Assembly: GCA_019055375.1 (NCBI GenBank)
Contig: JAHQIW010003637.1
Span: 1-64,000, forward strand
DNA from: Parelaphostrongylus tenuis
Taxonomy: Eukaryota > Nematoda > Chromadorea > Rhabditida > Metastrongylidae
Direction: 5' to 3'
DNA: 64,000 nucleotides
Positions 21,900-32,865 of this stretch are shown in pieces (positions within the stretch are counted from its first letter, which is position 1; every line of letters begins with the position of its first letter). A model generated the notes under the pieces. The model saw nothing but the letters and a program-made list of their open reading frames with translations, made no database searches and was not told where the DNA came from. The translations under genes and the position numbers were made by a program.

Positions 21900-22415
21900 A
21901 TGATAGCAGTTAATTACATGATAACGAGACTAAGTGGAGAGAGCAATAATGAGTCGACAATGAACTGAGGTGAGATGGTCCGGTTTATGTCAGACGACCG
22001 TTCGGATGATGCCCGGCGATCGAGCTGCCTGTTGAAGTTGGTGGCAGCTGGGTGCCGCCCTCGCCACTTGGACCATTTTCTGTCTGAGGTTCTCAAACTT
22101 CTGCGATACCACTTGCTCTCTAGAGTCATGGACCATCTGCGTTGCCTGAATTATCATGCAATTCCCGAAAAGACAGCAAACTCCCTTGGGAGGTTTGCTA
22201 TACCGCCACTCATTCATCAGTCATTCGCCACCATTCATTCTCTTTGCTCACCACACAGTTCTCTTATGTGTATTGGAAACATCGTACCACTGCGAAAAAT
22301 ACAGTCAGAAACATTAAAATTTCAAGATTACAAATCACATGGCTTTCAGCTCAACTGGTTTTTTTTAGCGAAATCGCTTACCCGACCAAACCTATTAAAG
22401 GTTGGTGGCTCATAG
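21900..22415. other. Open frames of unknown nature
   Basis: 21975-22415 is open on the plus strand for 146 codons and 22217-21990 on the minus strand for 75. Base composition is less AT-rich than the flanks up to about 22200. Neither translation shows a domain I recognise. It could be part of an inserted element together with the neighbouring 220-bp TIR element. Confidence 0.25.
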
Positions 22416-22434
22416 CTAACATAGAGATGTTGAA

Positions 22435-22560
22435 GACTGAGTGGTGGTGCAAATGTGCCGCGGTGGTGTAGTGGTAGAGCACGCTTCCCTGCATAGGATG
22501 AAACGAGAGTTCGTTTCCCGCGTGAGTCCGTATTTTTGCTCACCACTCAATTCCCTTTCT
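22435..22560 (+). mobile_element. tRNA-like SINE, family 2, copy
   Basis: GCGGTGGTGTAGTGGTAGAG (A box) and GAGAGTTCGTTTCCCGC (B box, drifted), then TTTTTGCTCACCACTCAATT, the 3' flank shared in reverse with the 21.03-kb copy. GCTAACATAGAGATGTTGAA lies immediately 5', as at 19.9 kb. Confidence 0.6.
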
Positions 22561-22569
22561 GTAGTTTCA

Positions 22570-22765
22570 AAACACGGATTTTGTCTGGATAGACCGTACT
22601 CGTATCTGTGTGGTGTTCAACATATTCACTGCTCTCGTTGTTCAGCAATTATATGTAAAAATCGTCGAGTTCTCGTCCAGGGTTTGGTTACTGTGAGGAA
22701 TGCTGATGTCTGTCGTGGAATGGTAGACATTCGTGAAGAACCCGTATTCTTAATTCCCATGTAGG
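22570..22765 (-). pseudogene. Divergent relative of the exon at 44472-44828
   Basis: Minus-strand reading NQTLDENSTIFTYN...VNMLNTTQIRV can be laid against QPNPENYSTILTDTG...VDMLNTGTYEF of the 44.5-kb frame. The DNA also shares CTCGTA and GTGTTCA..ATAT.. spacing. Similarity is low and contains a stop, so this is a remnant at best. Confidence 0.3.
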
Positions 22766-23334
22766 GCTCTAAACTGGCGATCATTAGTCCTTAGCAAGCA
22801 GTAAGTGCTTATAAGAGTTCGGAGACATCTATGTCTTTCTCCTTCGTGTTGCTTCAAACTCCTTATCTCTCCACATCGATGAAAAGCTGTCCTCTATTCT
22901 CCGCAAATGGTTTTGGGAACCATTTATATTATGAGTTTAGCAAAAAAGTTTAGCGCAGCATAAGGTATATGTCGCAAAGATCTTATTTCTGGGTGCTCTT
23001 TGGCCTTGCTTGGTCGAGGTACACTATCTTGAAACTACGAAGATCTCACACAAAACAGCATTAGAAAACTTTCAGCAACATTCCCATGGTCCTGCATCGG
23101 ATCTTCGATTTTGTATCAGCCATAATATGTCATGGGTTTGTTGAAAACGGATTCGTTTCATGCGGATTGCTCATTTCATACGATGACACTTTCTTGATCA
23201 TTTTCTACCCGAATGGATTAATCATAGAGGGAACGTCGTGGTCACATTCAAAAGTAGTTAACGATACTGTCATTGAGTTAATTTTATCTTTCATTCAAAA
23301 CGGTGTGATCGATCTTCGTATATGTAATAGGAAG

Positions 23335-23805
23335 ATCCCCAAGAAAGTGACTAACGAAGAAACACTATGCAGCTGACGAAGCTGGTAGGCCAGAAAACGT
23401 GTATTCCACTGTATTAGTGTCCATAATAGGCCGCATGAGTGGCTTAAAAAATGTTTATCAGGCATATTGAATTTGGGCAGGGTCCAAAGAAACATTCGAA
23501 ACGAATGGTGCGGTATTTCACAATCACTAACCAACCGAATGTATAACAATGCCCGTTTGCTGCTTTTCATCACTTAACGGCGCGTGTAAATAATGCGTCT
23601 GCGATATCTCTACGCAAAGGGGTTCTCTCTCAAGAGGGACTGGCTCAGACAAGGGGTATCGCGCAGTTGACGAGGCTGCAAGGACGAAACACGTGTATTG
23701 CACTGTATAAGTGCCCATAAGAGACCACATGCATGGCTTATAAATACTTATCACGCATACTGAAATTTGAGCGTGGTCTGAAGAAACACTCGAAACGAAT
23801 TGTAT
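23335..23805. repeat. Direct duplication of X-family repeat
   Basis: A ~165-bp unit (GCAGCTGACGAAGCTG or GCAGTTGACGAGGCTG, then CGTGTATT-CACTGTAT-AGTG, then ATCAGGCATATTGAATTTG or ATCACGCATACTGAAATTTG, then ACTCGAAACGAA or its variant) occurs at about 23370-23506 and 23660-23802. The distal part is the X segment that forms the termini of the fold-back element at 6.7-7.3 kb. Confidence 0.6.
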
Positions 23806-23809
23806 GTGC

Positions 23810-25295
23810 GTGAACAATATATATGTGATTGTGTCGCATATATGGCAGTCTTCCTTCAAATCCTCATGCTTACGCGAACTGTGTAATTGTCTTATCATAC
23901 GGTCTATTGAAGAGAAAATTAACCCATCTGGAAGTTGGAGGGGATGGCTGTACTGGTCTGCCCATTACATAGATTCACTTTCGTTACGTTACAGAAATAG
24001 CTACTGGATTGCCCCACATTATTTCACATTAATGTTATATTTAGTTTTTTTTATCTCTACAAATCTGGCTATTGACAAAAGATTGTGATATGTTGGAGAA
24101 TGTTCTAGCAGATTGAGCAAGCACCTGAACACTGCCGTCATACCATCGCTCGTCATCTAAATGAAATAAGTTAGCGCAAGAAGATGTCTCGATGGACACC
24201 ATGCACTGACCGACTACCTCATAATGCGAAGTGCCACGCCACATTTTGAAGAACTGGGCTGGGCTACGGTACCACAACCACAGTAAAAGCCTGGAATTTC
24301 TCCATTAGATCAGCATTTATTCCAAACTCTGAAGCAGCTTCTGCGGAACAAAAGTTCAAGAACCACGGCCGACTGAAAAGTGGGCCACATCAACTTCCTT
24401 GTACGCTATCCACATTATTTCTCGAAGGAAGGCATTTAATCTTTTCGCAGCAAAATGTTGCGTATCATTGATCATGACTAGTGATTGCGCTGTTACTTAA
24501 TTGATTTCTTTGAATAAGTGACAACTGATCTAACGAAAATGTCGAAATGCAAAGGAATCATGGGACGACTCAATATATCCAGAAAAGCCGGCTTCGATCT
24601 GATCTCGGATACGTAATTAATCATTTTTCTTGCATTATTAGGTTGAACTCAGATTAATACATGAATCATTCGGCTAAAAACTCGGCATCTCTATCTTTAG
24701 TGTCGCATTATTCTGTGCGATGTTCCACAGGTGAATTTTCATTCATGCCAAGTGGGCGTTCGTTAAACTATCAAGTGGAATCCAGGAAAATGCTAGAAAA
24801 TTCAGAATTCATTCCATTGCATGTATCAAGAGAAAAGGAGAAGAACGACTGGCTAGTACTTCTTAACGGTATAATGATCTACTTCAGTGTAGTGGAGTCG
24901 TCCAACAGGTTTTTTGAACTTGAAGTGGGTAGTTTATGTGACATCCTCTCATGGTCAACGCCATCCACACCATCTATGTTCTAGGTGAAATCTGCTAGTT
25001 TTGAAAAAAATTGTAATAAAACGAATAATATGTGAAAATGAGAGATCGTAAATTTGATCATTAAGTCATTACCGTCCTCTCAGCAATTTTGAAGTTAGTC
25101 TTCCGAAGGTCACTTGTCACGAGAGTATTGGAATAGCTCACCCTTGTCAACTGCTCCATAAACTCTCTAGAACAAGCAGTCAAATTTCAGCAGTGGCTTT
25201 TGTTTTTACAGCTCTTCAATACTTCATTAAATTAAATGTAATAAATACCTATGAATCTGTTGGTAGAGAGCGTTCGGACTCTTGAACGACTACGT
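23810..25295. other. No gene recognised
   Basis: 24277-24041 is open on the minus strand (includes FHLDDERWYDGSVQVLAQSA) and may be an exon, but I cannot assign it to a family and found no second copy here. The remainder holds nothing supportable. Confidence 0.35.
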
Positions 25296-25299
25296 TCTT

Positions 25300-25835
25300 A
25301 TCCATCATTTTGGAAATTTTTCATGAGATAAGATGCTGCTCTTCATGCAAATCGCCAACTTACAAGACCACATGTTTTCACCTTTGTTTCTACTCACCAA
25401 CTTCCATTGTGGATATGAGTAATATCTATAGAAGCACGCACATTCGTTGTCATCAATTTAGAGCACCCAAAATGTGCACACCTGTACATAGGATTTGGTC
25501 AATTTTTCATAGGCGAATGAGTGAATTTTAAGCTGGAACTTAAGAGTGATGCTACAGTGAAATCAATCCCAGATACCTTATAATCCCTTATAACATTATT
25601 TGTTTCGCAGCAGAAATACAGCCTACAAAAAATATATGTGGGAACGTTCTCAGTTACTCTTCATGTAAAGTCGGAAGCACAAATCCATCACATTTTGTAT
25701 TTCAATATAATTTACTGCTCCACTCTAACTGTTCAACAACCATATGGTTGCTAGTTTATTGATAGTTCAATGCCACAATGAACACCGATTAGATAAAAAT
25801 GTTTGTCTCAATAATATCACAGTTCACTTTCAACT
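25300..25835. repeat. Downstream flank of gene B
   Basis: Copy of the 11.05-11.63 kb flank. Unlike A, C and D it is not preceded by RTE sequence: the shared part begins abruptly near 25300 (CATCATTTTGGAAATTTTTC), marking a duplication breakpoint. Confidence 0.65.
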
Positions 25836-28136
25836 TCAGTTGATAGTGACCGTTACTGTGTACAAATGCGAACCAAGCGGACCTGATCTTAGCATTCTAA
25901 GCGCCCTGTACCACAACATTTTGCCACATCGACCTCGACCAATTAGCCATGATGATGTTCGTAGTCTACATAGAATTTTCAATTATAAAACGAAGTCGTA
26001 CAAATAAGAAAATCCAAACCGTGAGAGTTCCGAGAGCGACAAGTGTTTGTCGTCGATAGCTGTTGCAAACTTCTGACATTCCATATTCCCATTCGCATCC
26101 TTTGGGCAAATCCCGTCACCGTGCTACCGACAATAATACAGCTGTTTTTCATCATGTCCTCTGCAAGAAACTATAAGCTTTAGAAACTCTTCTTTTTCTG
26201 TACAATAGACAATTGAAAACATCAAAACGAAGTTGAACACTACTTTTCTTATACTCTTCAATATCTACAAAACTTCACCTATTATCATTCCCAATATAAA
26301 ATATGCGCAACATTTAAAAAGATACTCTTAGTCTGAAAGATTTTGATCTTATGGCTCTATGATAGTTTTCCTCAAACTCAGAGATATTTCATGATAAGTT
26401 TATAGAAAAATCTTTCTTTGCAACGAATTATAATTACAGCCCTGCCTTTCAAATGTCCCTTATGATTCGGACTGGAATCTGCTAAATATATGTCCACTAC
26501 TGCAGACTTACGGTTTTCCCCTGGCAACTTTATGTTCTCACACAGCAATGGCTCGTAAGTGGTATTGACTTGAAGTTGACCCAGAATGTTGGAGATCACA
26601 AAATCAGGTAAGAGTGCTCTCCGACCTTCAATTTCGAGAACATCGATGACCTAAAAAGTAAATTTTCTTTACTATTTCGAAGAGTGGATTGGAAGTGTTT
26701 TCATTTGGCTTTAGTGAAGCTTTGCAAAAAAGAAGTAAGCACTAGGGGGCTGAAAGTTTGTGAGAGAAAGCGGCTCATCTCTTACGTTTTTCGAGAATTG
26801 ACGAAAAAGAATGAAATGCCCAAGTTGTAAACTCACTGTTTGCATTGCAAAACGTTATACAAATGCCTGAACAGTATCCTTGCTAGTTGCAATACCAGCG
26901 ACTCCTGCAGAGATTGCGTTGTTACTTGTGTAAACCGCGATAACAGGTAGGTTGCTGGGCCCGCTGGCAGTGAAGGTCCTAATGCTTGCTGCAACGAAAT
27001 TTCATAGTTTCTGTAGTGAATAGTTGTAAATCAAATTATTAAGTATTTCGAAAACCGGCTCTCCTCGTCATTATCGTTCAGTAACAGTTTCTTTTATGAT
27101 TCAGCTATTACCACGTGGTTGAGAAAAAAACTTTACTCGGCCCATATTTCGACGTCTTCGTTTCTTCAGGGCCGATAATTCTAGTCGATCGTCCACAATT
27201 ATTCGTTTTCGTTGTCGTTCAAGTGGACTCTTTTTCAGTGGAGCACCGCCCGAACGGAAAACCTCACTCGGCAACGTTCATTGATATGGAATTGTTTTAT
27301 AAATAATGTTTCTTAGTCTAGAAATCTCGTTTGAACATCAATCGATTCTGAGAACTGCTTTCGAGCCTTTTCAAGATTTAGCATGTAAATGGCTTGGTAT
27401 ATTTCGGCAATCTTTCGGAATATATCGATGCTCTCGAGTGACATTTTCAAACAGCAGATTTAAGATGAATATCTGCATAACCGATGACAAACGCATGCCA
27501 CCGACTTTGAAAACGCTCAGACAACATTTCACGTTGTCAAGTCCTGGCATGTTGTCATCAAACCACTATCAACCTATAACTAACACTGGCAACTTGTAGG
27601 GCAATCATCTTGCATACGATAACATCGCTAAGTGAAATATCTTTATTCGAGCGATGTTCCTCTGAAGAAAATTGGCAGTGCACGACAACGAAGACGAAGA
27701 CCACGAGGGCGAACGACAGTGGACAATCGAATCTAATTATGGGCTCCGAAAGACGAAGACTCCAAGACGTTAGCCCATCAAAGTTCATTTATAGACTCCT
27801 GGTGTTGACTAAATCATAAAAGTCACTGCACTGAATAAACGCCTTAGTTTTATCTTTTCCCTCATGAAGAACTTCTTATTTAGAATTAAATACCCTGCCT
27901 ACAGGTAGGGTAGACTGCGACAACAATTAAGCAGTGATGGAGCGCTAGGCATGCTCATTCTGATTAGGGTTCTTAACAGTCTAAGAGTGGGAATGTTTGT
28001 AGCTCCATAACAATTCCTTTTCATTGCTTTGACCTCCAGGTATCACTCCACATCTAAACACAGTTGAGATTGAGACTAGCAACAAAATCATAAATGGAGC
28101 GCTCGAAGGTCCTGCCTTGTTTGTAAGAATAATCAT
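25836..28136 (-). pseudogene. Nematode secreted-protein family pseudogene B
   Basis: All five exons are recognisable at positions parallel to genes A and C: 28136-28028, 26988-26837, 26650-26512, 26160-26020 and 25965-25836. Several lesions are visible. The exon 1 donor is GC instead of GT. Exon 2 has an in-frame TAA shortly before its MQT end (QAFV-stop-RFAMQT). Exon 4 has lost a base in the VTGIC codons and another in LSGTL. Exon 5 has an extra base after the WQNVV codons, producing a TAG. Exon 3 (VIDVLEIEGRRALLPDF, NILGQLQVNTTYEPLLC) remains open. It is an inactive copy. Confidence 0.85.
27101..27814. mobile_element. Long-TIR element in intron 1 of pseudogene B
   Basis: Counterpart of 12921-13635: left end CAGCTATTACCACGTGG, right end CTGGTGTTGACTAAATC, with the inverted GACGTCTTCGTTTCTTC / CTCCGAAAGACGAAGAC pair inside. 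No coding capacity recognised. Confidence 0.6.
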
Positions 28137-29249
28137 TTTCCTAAAATAGATCAAGTATTATAGACTCAACTAGGACTAATGCCTAAATCTTTTGTGTCAG
28201 ATCATCCATGAGATAACAACAGATTCGGCACTCGGCACCTATGCGAAGGTGACGTCGCCTTGGCTGATCTTTGATTTTTTCTGGTCTTTTCAAGTGCTTC
28301 AAAGGATCTCTAACTCGCTTAATTCAGAACAAAATCTTTAAGTGCGTATTTCGTGGCACAATGTGCTAATGCAATGCTCAAAAAACCAGTTATCGAGACG
28401 AGAAAATCTCTATCGAATCTTGAATAAAAATGGACTGCGTGGGGACGACAAGTTTGAAGAAAATTCCAGTAAATGCGCCAATTTTTCAAGTTGATCGACT
28501 TATATTCGGCCCTGTCTTCTTACTTCTAATGCTGCTACAATCGACAAAGTGCGTGAATCACAACTGCAATTCTGAGAAAAAGTCTTCCAAAGAAGATATC
28601 GATTGATAAAAACGAAGCACAATTCTCATTGCCAAACTTTTCTCGGTAACAATTTTCTAAGCAAAAACTGCGCCTGTGAAACTTTGATGTTCTTATTAGC
28701 CTCTCACATTTAGCACGCTTATAAATTATGGTATAACGGAGTGGTCAACTGATAGCCAATTTGAGTAAATCTATGGAGTTTCACTAGTATGGTTGAGAAA
28801 TAGGCGTATAATTAGATTTTACCAAAAATCCACCAATATGAGGATGTTAACGAAAAAATCGTGTCAGGATTGGATCCTGGATTAAACAGCTGCATAAAGG
28901 CATCAAATGCCGCGGTGAGATAAGGAAATAATTCACTTTGTTGAAATCGCTAATGTATCGAAATGGGAAAGCACAGTGGACGATATTTGAGAACGCAGGT
29001 ATGTAATGATAAGCAGACGCTACCCTGTTCATCTTTTCGAACGTTTCAAGGCAGACGTTACAGAACGTTGTTTTTCTGCATTTCCACACGATGTTTAGGC
29101 AAAGCGAAATTTGTCATTGTACATTTCATACAGTGAAATCCGTTTCTTTGTGGTCTCTCCGTTTCTGTAATTGCTGCGGAGCATACGGTGGCCTAGATTC
29201 TGAATTTTGACAAGCTTTCCCTGACGGCTGCATCTTCAACAAATTAATG
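28137..29249. repeat. Upstream region of pseudogene B
   Basis: Copy of 13959-15074. The minus-strand frame FDRDFLVSITGFLSIALAHC, ATKYALKDFV survives but is followed by two stops, so if it was ever coding it is dead here. Confidence 0.55.
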
Positions 29250-29832
29250 GGTTGGAGAGAAGGTTCTAGGGCACTTGTAAAAACTTGGAAATCCTTGCAA
29301 GAATTTCAAACAAAGCAATAATAACTATTCTTCAAACAAAAGCAGTGGTTTCCTAGGACTTCCTGTCGTCGATCCGCCAAGTTTCGGATCTGGTCTAAAT
29401 CGTAATTCTTCGATTCACCATTCGATATCGAGTTAAGGAACTCTTGACATGCATCTTCAGCTTCATCAAACGACTCAAATTTTGTTGGACGTCCTAAACG
29501 AAGCTTGTTTCTGAGGTCACGACCTCCGGAATCAAAGCGTTGAAACGACCGTTCAGCAGCAGATTTGCTTGTTGTGTCCTTTCCTTTCAACTTCGTTGAT
29601 TTCATCAATTGTAGCTCGATGTGAAGGACCTTTTCTCCAGTGATGACACAATAAAACACGAAGTGCGATTGTGTTGTTATGCAGCGCGGAGGGTTCTAAC
29701 AAAATGAAAATAAGGACGAATAATATCTAAGCACATAGCGGGAAATCCCACATCAGAAAGTGTAATATTTCCATTGTATGCACGGGAGTTCTCCCATGCT
29801 TATTGAAGGTGCCCCAGAACTTTCTTTAAACA
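29250..29832 (-). mobile_element. Mariner deletion derivative, copy 4 (block B), longest open remnant
   Basis: A minus-strand frame of about 117 codons (29659-29306) shows the origin of the family. SFQRFDSGGRDLRNK and LRLGRPTKFES are the end of the transposase DNA-binding region (W-F-x-K-F-x-S-G-D...RSGRP in mariners). It is followed without a catalytic domain by ACQEFLNS and DQIRNLADRRQEV, the C-terminal motif (L-A-D-R-W-Q-K-V). Inverted ends: GGTTGGAGAGAAGGTTCTAG and GTGCCCCAGAACTTTC. Mobilisation would need a full-length element elsewhere. Confidence 0.75.
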
Positions 29833-29964
29833 GTACTAGGAAATATGAAAACCATCCTTCCGCTAATGAAGTCTCATCCCAATAGTAAACACCATGGCGT
29901 CCGAAGCAGAAAGTTTTACTCATTTTCAAAGTGTTTGAAACGAGGGGGTGTGTAGAGTGTAGTA

Positions 29965-30235
29965 CCAATACGCTGCAACATTTTCTAATCAGAAAGATGT
30001 GCTTCAACTAACGGTAAAAAATTTCTCATAAAAAAACTTATCAGGAGAAATCTTCAAATGTGAAACAAACCTCATTTCGACTGGTACGGCGTTAAAAACA
30101 AGCAATATGAGAAATACAGTATACTTAAAATTCGCTTGATGTACGCTATCAGATAACCATAAATTCGTCGGACAACAACAAAGGATACGCTTATCGAAGG
30201 CCTCAGTTAGCGTGTCCATAATAGAATAGTGCTAG
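29965..30235. repeat. Repeat R, copy 1
   Basis: Begins AGTACCAATACGCTGCAACA and runs through AACAAGCAATATGAGAAATA to TTTACATATCAACACGTAGG. A collinear copy is at 42236-42545 and the end of one is visible reversed at 63930-64000. Nature unknown. Confidence 0.7.
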
Positions 30236-30805
30236 ATTTTACATATCAACACGTAGGCTAATGGAATTTTTGGATCGGAGTTACGTCTCCCAGTTAGGTG
30301 CTCTTTTACACGGATCCTAAGTAGTCCACTCGTCTTGCAAATGTATCATACCCGCACGCCTCGTAAGAGATTAGTTAAATTTTTCCAGATCTCGGCATAC
30401 GCAGTCTCTGCTGTTTGGGCAAACTGCAGTTTTTCGTTTAGCAAACGCGGTCGTAGAGACACTTCATGATAATTAGGCGCTTAGTGTATTTGGTGGTATG
30501 CGGACTACTGCTATCGAATTATCCAAACCTGCTCTTTTTTAGCAGCGCTGAATAGCTGCACTTGCAACGTTAGAAATAAAGATCAAGATGAATGCAACCT
30601 CATCCTGGCCACGTCTTTCGTTTGTGGGCGCGCGAATTTTCACTAATTATAACCTGAGGAGCTCGTACCATGTTGTAGCCATTAGAGATGGCTATTTTTC
30701 GAGCCAAGCTTCGCAACTCTGCCTTATGTTCTTTTCGTGTGCATACAGTGACAGCTGTTCAGACATGTTCTTCAGAAGTGGACATTTGTGTACAACAGAT
30801 GAGAA
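30236..30805 (-). mobile_element. Penelope-like retroelement 3' fragment, copy 1
   Basis: Reverse complement is collinear with the PLE at 31337-31900: the AGCTGTCACTGTATGCACAC start, AATAGCCATCTCTAATG, TCTTGATCTTTATTTCTAAC, CAGCAGAGACTGCGTATGCC, ATCTCTTACGAGG, then AAAAGAGCACCTAACTGGGA encoding the VKEHLTG part of the GIY-YIG motif. Several frameshifts. Its 5' end faces the hammerhead repeat at 30811, in the same (minus) sense as the ribozymes. Confidence 0.7.
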
Positions 30806-30810
30806 CATAA

Positions 30811-31079
30811 TTCAAAGATCGGCTGTTTTGAAACCCCAAAAAAACATTCAATATAATTCCAAAAAAAAGAATGAATTAAGCTCAAAAAGGGGTTGGTACG
30901 CCAGGGTCATACACCGGTGTTTCGGAGGTTCGTCCTCCTCATCAGTGACCCCCGCCCCACATTCAGCCCTGCATTGAAGCAAGGAGGGAGGCGTAATGTG
31001 GTGATGGCACAGTGTACTATGGACACTGTACCATCATCACTTCTCAGTCGATAGATTTTTGCTGTTATATCAAAACTAA
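30811..31079 (-). repeat. Hammerhead-bearing tandem unit, first copy
   Basis: Unit of ~269 bp, immediately followed by a second (31080 to about 31340). On the plus strand it contains TTCAAAGATCGGCTGTTTTG, an AACATTCAATATAATTCC segment, a poly-A run, GGTTGGTACGCCAGGGTCAT, the ribozyme, GCCCCACATTCAGCCCTGC and a hairpin at 31000-31038. The unit lies exactly between two divergently oriented PLE ends. Confidence 0.85.
30904..30951 (-). ncRNA. Hammerhead ribozyme 1 (minimal, short stem III)
   Basis: Minus strand: stem I GGGUCA / UGACCC (6 bp), core CUGAUGA, stem II GGAGG-ACGAA-CCUCC, core GAAA, then stem III ACACC/GGUGU with no loop, then A as the cleavage-site residue (GUA). Every conserved hammerhead core position I can check is present. 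Minimal hammerheads with such a short stem III are known from Penelope-like retroelements, where they lie in the terminal repeats; that context fits here. Predicted action: self-cleavage of the minus-strand transcript at the A/U junction (30910/30909). Confidence 0.85.
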
Positions 31080-31340
31080 TTCAAAAGATCGACTGTTTTT
31101 GGAACCCCAAAAAAAACATTCAATATAATTCCAAAAAAAAAAAAGAATGATTTAAGCTCAAAAAGGGTTGGTACGCCAGGGTCATACACCGGTGTTTCGG
31201 AGGTTCGTCCTCCTCATCAGTGACCCCCCCCCACATTCAGCCCTGCATTGAAGCAAGGAGGGAGGCGTATGTGGTGATGGCACAGTGAACAGAGACACTG
31301 GTCCATCACCACCTCTCAGTCGATAGGTTTTTAGCTGTCA
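31080..31340 (-). repeat. Hammerhead-bearing tandem unit, second copy
   Basis: Nearly identical to 30811-31079, with a longer A run and a few substitutions. The ribozyme-to-ribozyme distance is 275 nt. It ends near ATAGGTTTTTAGCTGT, where plus-strand PLE sequence begins. Confidence 0.85.
31179..31226 (-). ncRNA. Hammerhead ribozyme 2
   Basis: Same 48-nt motif as the first: GGGUCA/UGACCC, CUGAUGA, GGAGG/CCUCC, GAAA, ACACCGGUGU, A. All core positions are intact. Two tandem ribozymes in one minus-strand transcript would release a unit-length ~275-nt RNA. Confidence 0.85.
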
Positions 31341-32330
31341 GAGTGTGCATTGAAAAGGGCCATAAGGTAGTGTCTTCGAGCTTGGCGCGAAAAATAGCCA
31401 TCTCTAATGTCTACAACATGGTAGGAGCTGCTCAGATTAGATTAAGAAAAATTTCGCGCCCCCAATTGATCTTGATCTTTATTTCTAACGTAGTAAGTGC
31501 AGCTACTAAATGCTGCTCAGAAAGAGCAGTTTGGATAATTTAGTAGCTGTATTCGAGATCTCACCAAATACACTAAGGCGCCAGTTAGACCGCAACCGAC
31601 TGTACGACCGTCCTCTGCGAAACGAAAAACTGCCAAGTTTGCTCAAGCAGCAGAGACGGCGACTGCCGAGATCTGGTACAGTTCAACTAATCTCTTGCAA
31701 GGATTGTGGGTATGAATACATTGGCAGAACGGATAGACCACTTAGCATTCGCGTAAAAGAGCGACTAACTGAGAAACATAACTCCGATCCAAAAACCCCA
31801 CTTGGTACGCATTAGGAACAAAAGAATAAAGAAGCAGATTTTGACGTTAAATTCACGGTCTTTGTACAAGGATTGAAAAAAAAAATCCGCGTGTAAAACT
31901 TTGGAAGCTTTTTGGATACATAGTAAAGACCCAAAAATGGACCGCAATGAAGAGTGCCTTGTATTAACGCGTGACCTCGCAACATACCTTAGGCTAATCC
32001 TCTCCGCCTGAGCCAGGCACAGCAGTCTCTCTTATGCACTAACTTGAGCGGCTAGTCTTGTGAGTAATTGAAAGACCTAAAACTGTCAGCGGCTGAGTGT
32101 TTTAAAATGAAGATTTACTATGCGCCCCAAAATTCGTTTCTTACGTTCTCTGTTGAGGTTATGAGGCTTTGGACCGATTGATTTGCGAATCGAACTTGAT
32201 CTTTCCACGCTTTGAAGATCTCGTCGAACGTAAGCCACCACAATTAGAGTACAATATATGCTGCATTACAACACTGTATTGTTGTATTGCATCAGTCATT
32301 TTCAATAAATACTATTTTTAACACCTCGGA
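31337..32330 (+). mobile_element. Penelope-like retroelement 3' fragment with GIY-YIG motif, copy 2
   Basis: The 5' part corresponds to the RT-endonuclease linker (LRRQLDRNRLYDRPLRNE). 31680-31790 encodes CGYEYIGRTDRPLSIRVKE, the GIY-YIG nuclease core preceded by a Cys-x-x-Cys-type pair (SCKDC), a PLE hallmark. Downstream LEAFW-type and ITRDL-type pieces survive only in shifted frames. A 3' untranslated part (31980-32330) is shared with the copies at 48870, 51260 and 55610. No RT catalytic motif in this fragment. Confidence 0.8.
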
Positions 32331-32865
32331 AGTGCCCAACAGAAATACCTACTGATCTACTAAAATACGGTGGAGAGAGCAGGAGTTAAAGTTACACATT
32401 GAGTAAGGCCACGAAATAAAAGAATGGCCTGCATCTATGGGACAAAAAAAAACAATAGTGCGACATAAACGGATGATGATTGAAGATGGGTAGTTGCTGC
32501 ATTTGTCTAGGAGGAGTATTTGCTCGTGTGAGACGTCGTTATCGTTCTCCTTTGGTAAAGGCAGCTGGTACGGTGCCTGTCGCAGATTGCTTGGTTGCAT
32601 ATATGGCGATATGATATGCAGCAAATCGTACAATGTGTGATAGTGTGAAAAGATTATAGCTAATATGCATTGTATCTGTCGTGCTGACTAACATACTCTT
32701 AATCGCTCGCTCTGATTCTGTTTCAGAAGTAGCATCTTTGGTGAACGTACTGAGAATCGATAGGATTGCTAGGCTACATCTTCATCAAAAATACAAACAA
32801 ACAAAAAAAATCTACACTCAGTTCGTACATTAGCTCAATCGCCCTCTGAAGCATAATGTATCCAC
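32331..32865. repeat. PLE-RTE spacer repeat (three copies)
   Basis: Collinear with 51621-52150 and 55966-56503. Shared landmarks: CTGCATCTATGGGACAAAAA, TGATGATTGAAGATGGG, GTTATCGTTCTCCTTTG, and TAGGCTACATCTTCATCAAA. Always lies between a plus-strand PLE end and the 3' end of a minus-strand RTE. No convincing coding frame. Confidence 0.75.

Noticed and set aside
24041..24277. Minus-strand 78-codon frame as a named gene
   Set aside because: Protein-like in places, but no family recognised, no clear splice sites and no second copy; left as unassigned.
30811..31340. CRISPR-like direct repeats
   Set aside because: Only two long (~270 bp) tandem units with no spacers; the content is a ribozyme-bearing repeat in a eukaryotic genome.
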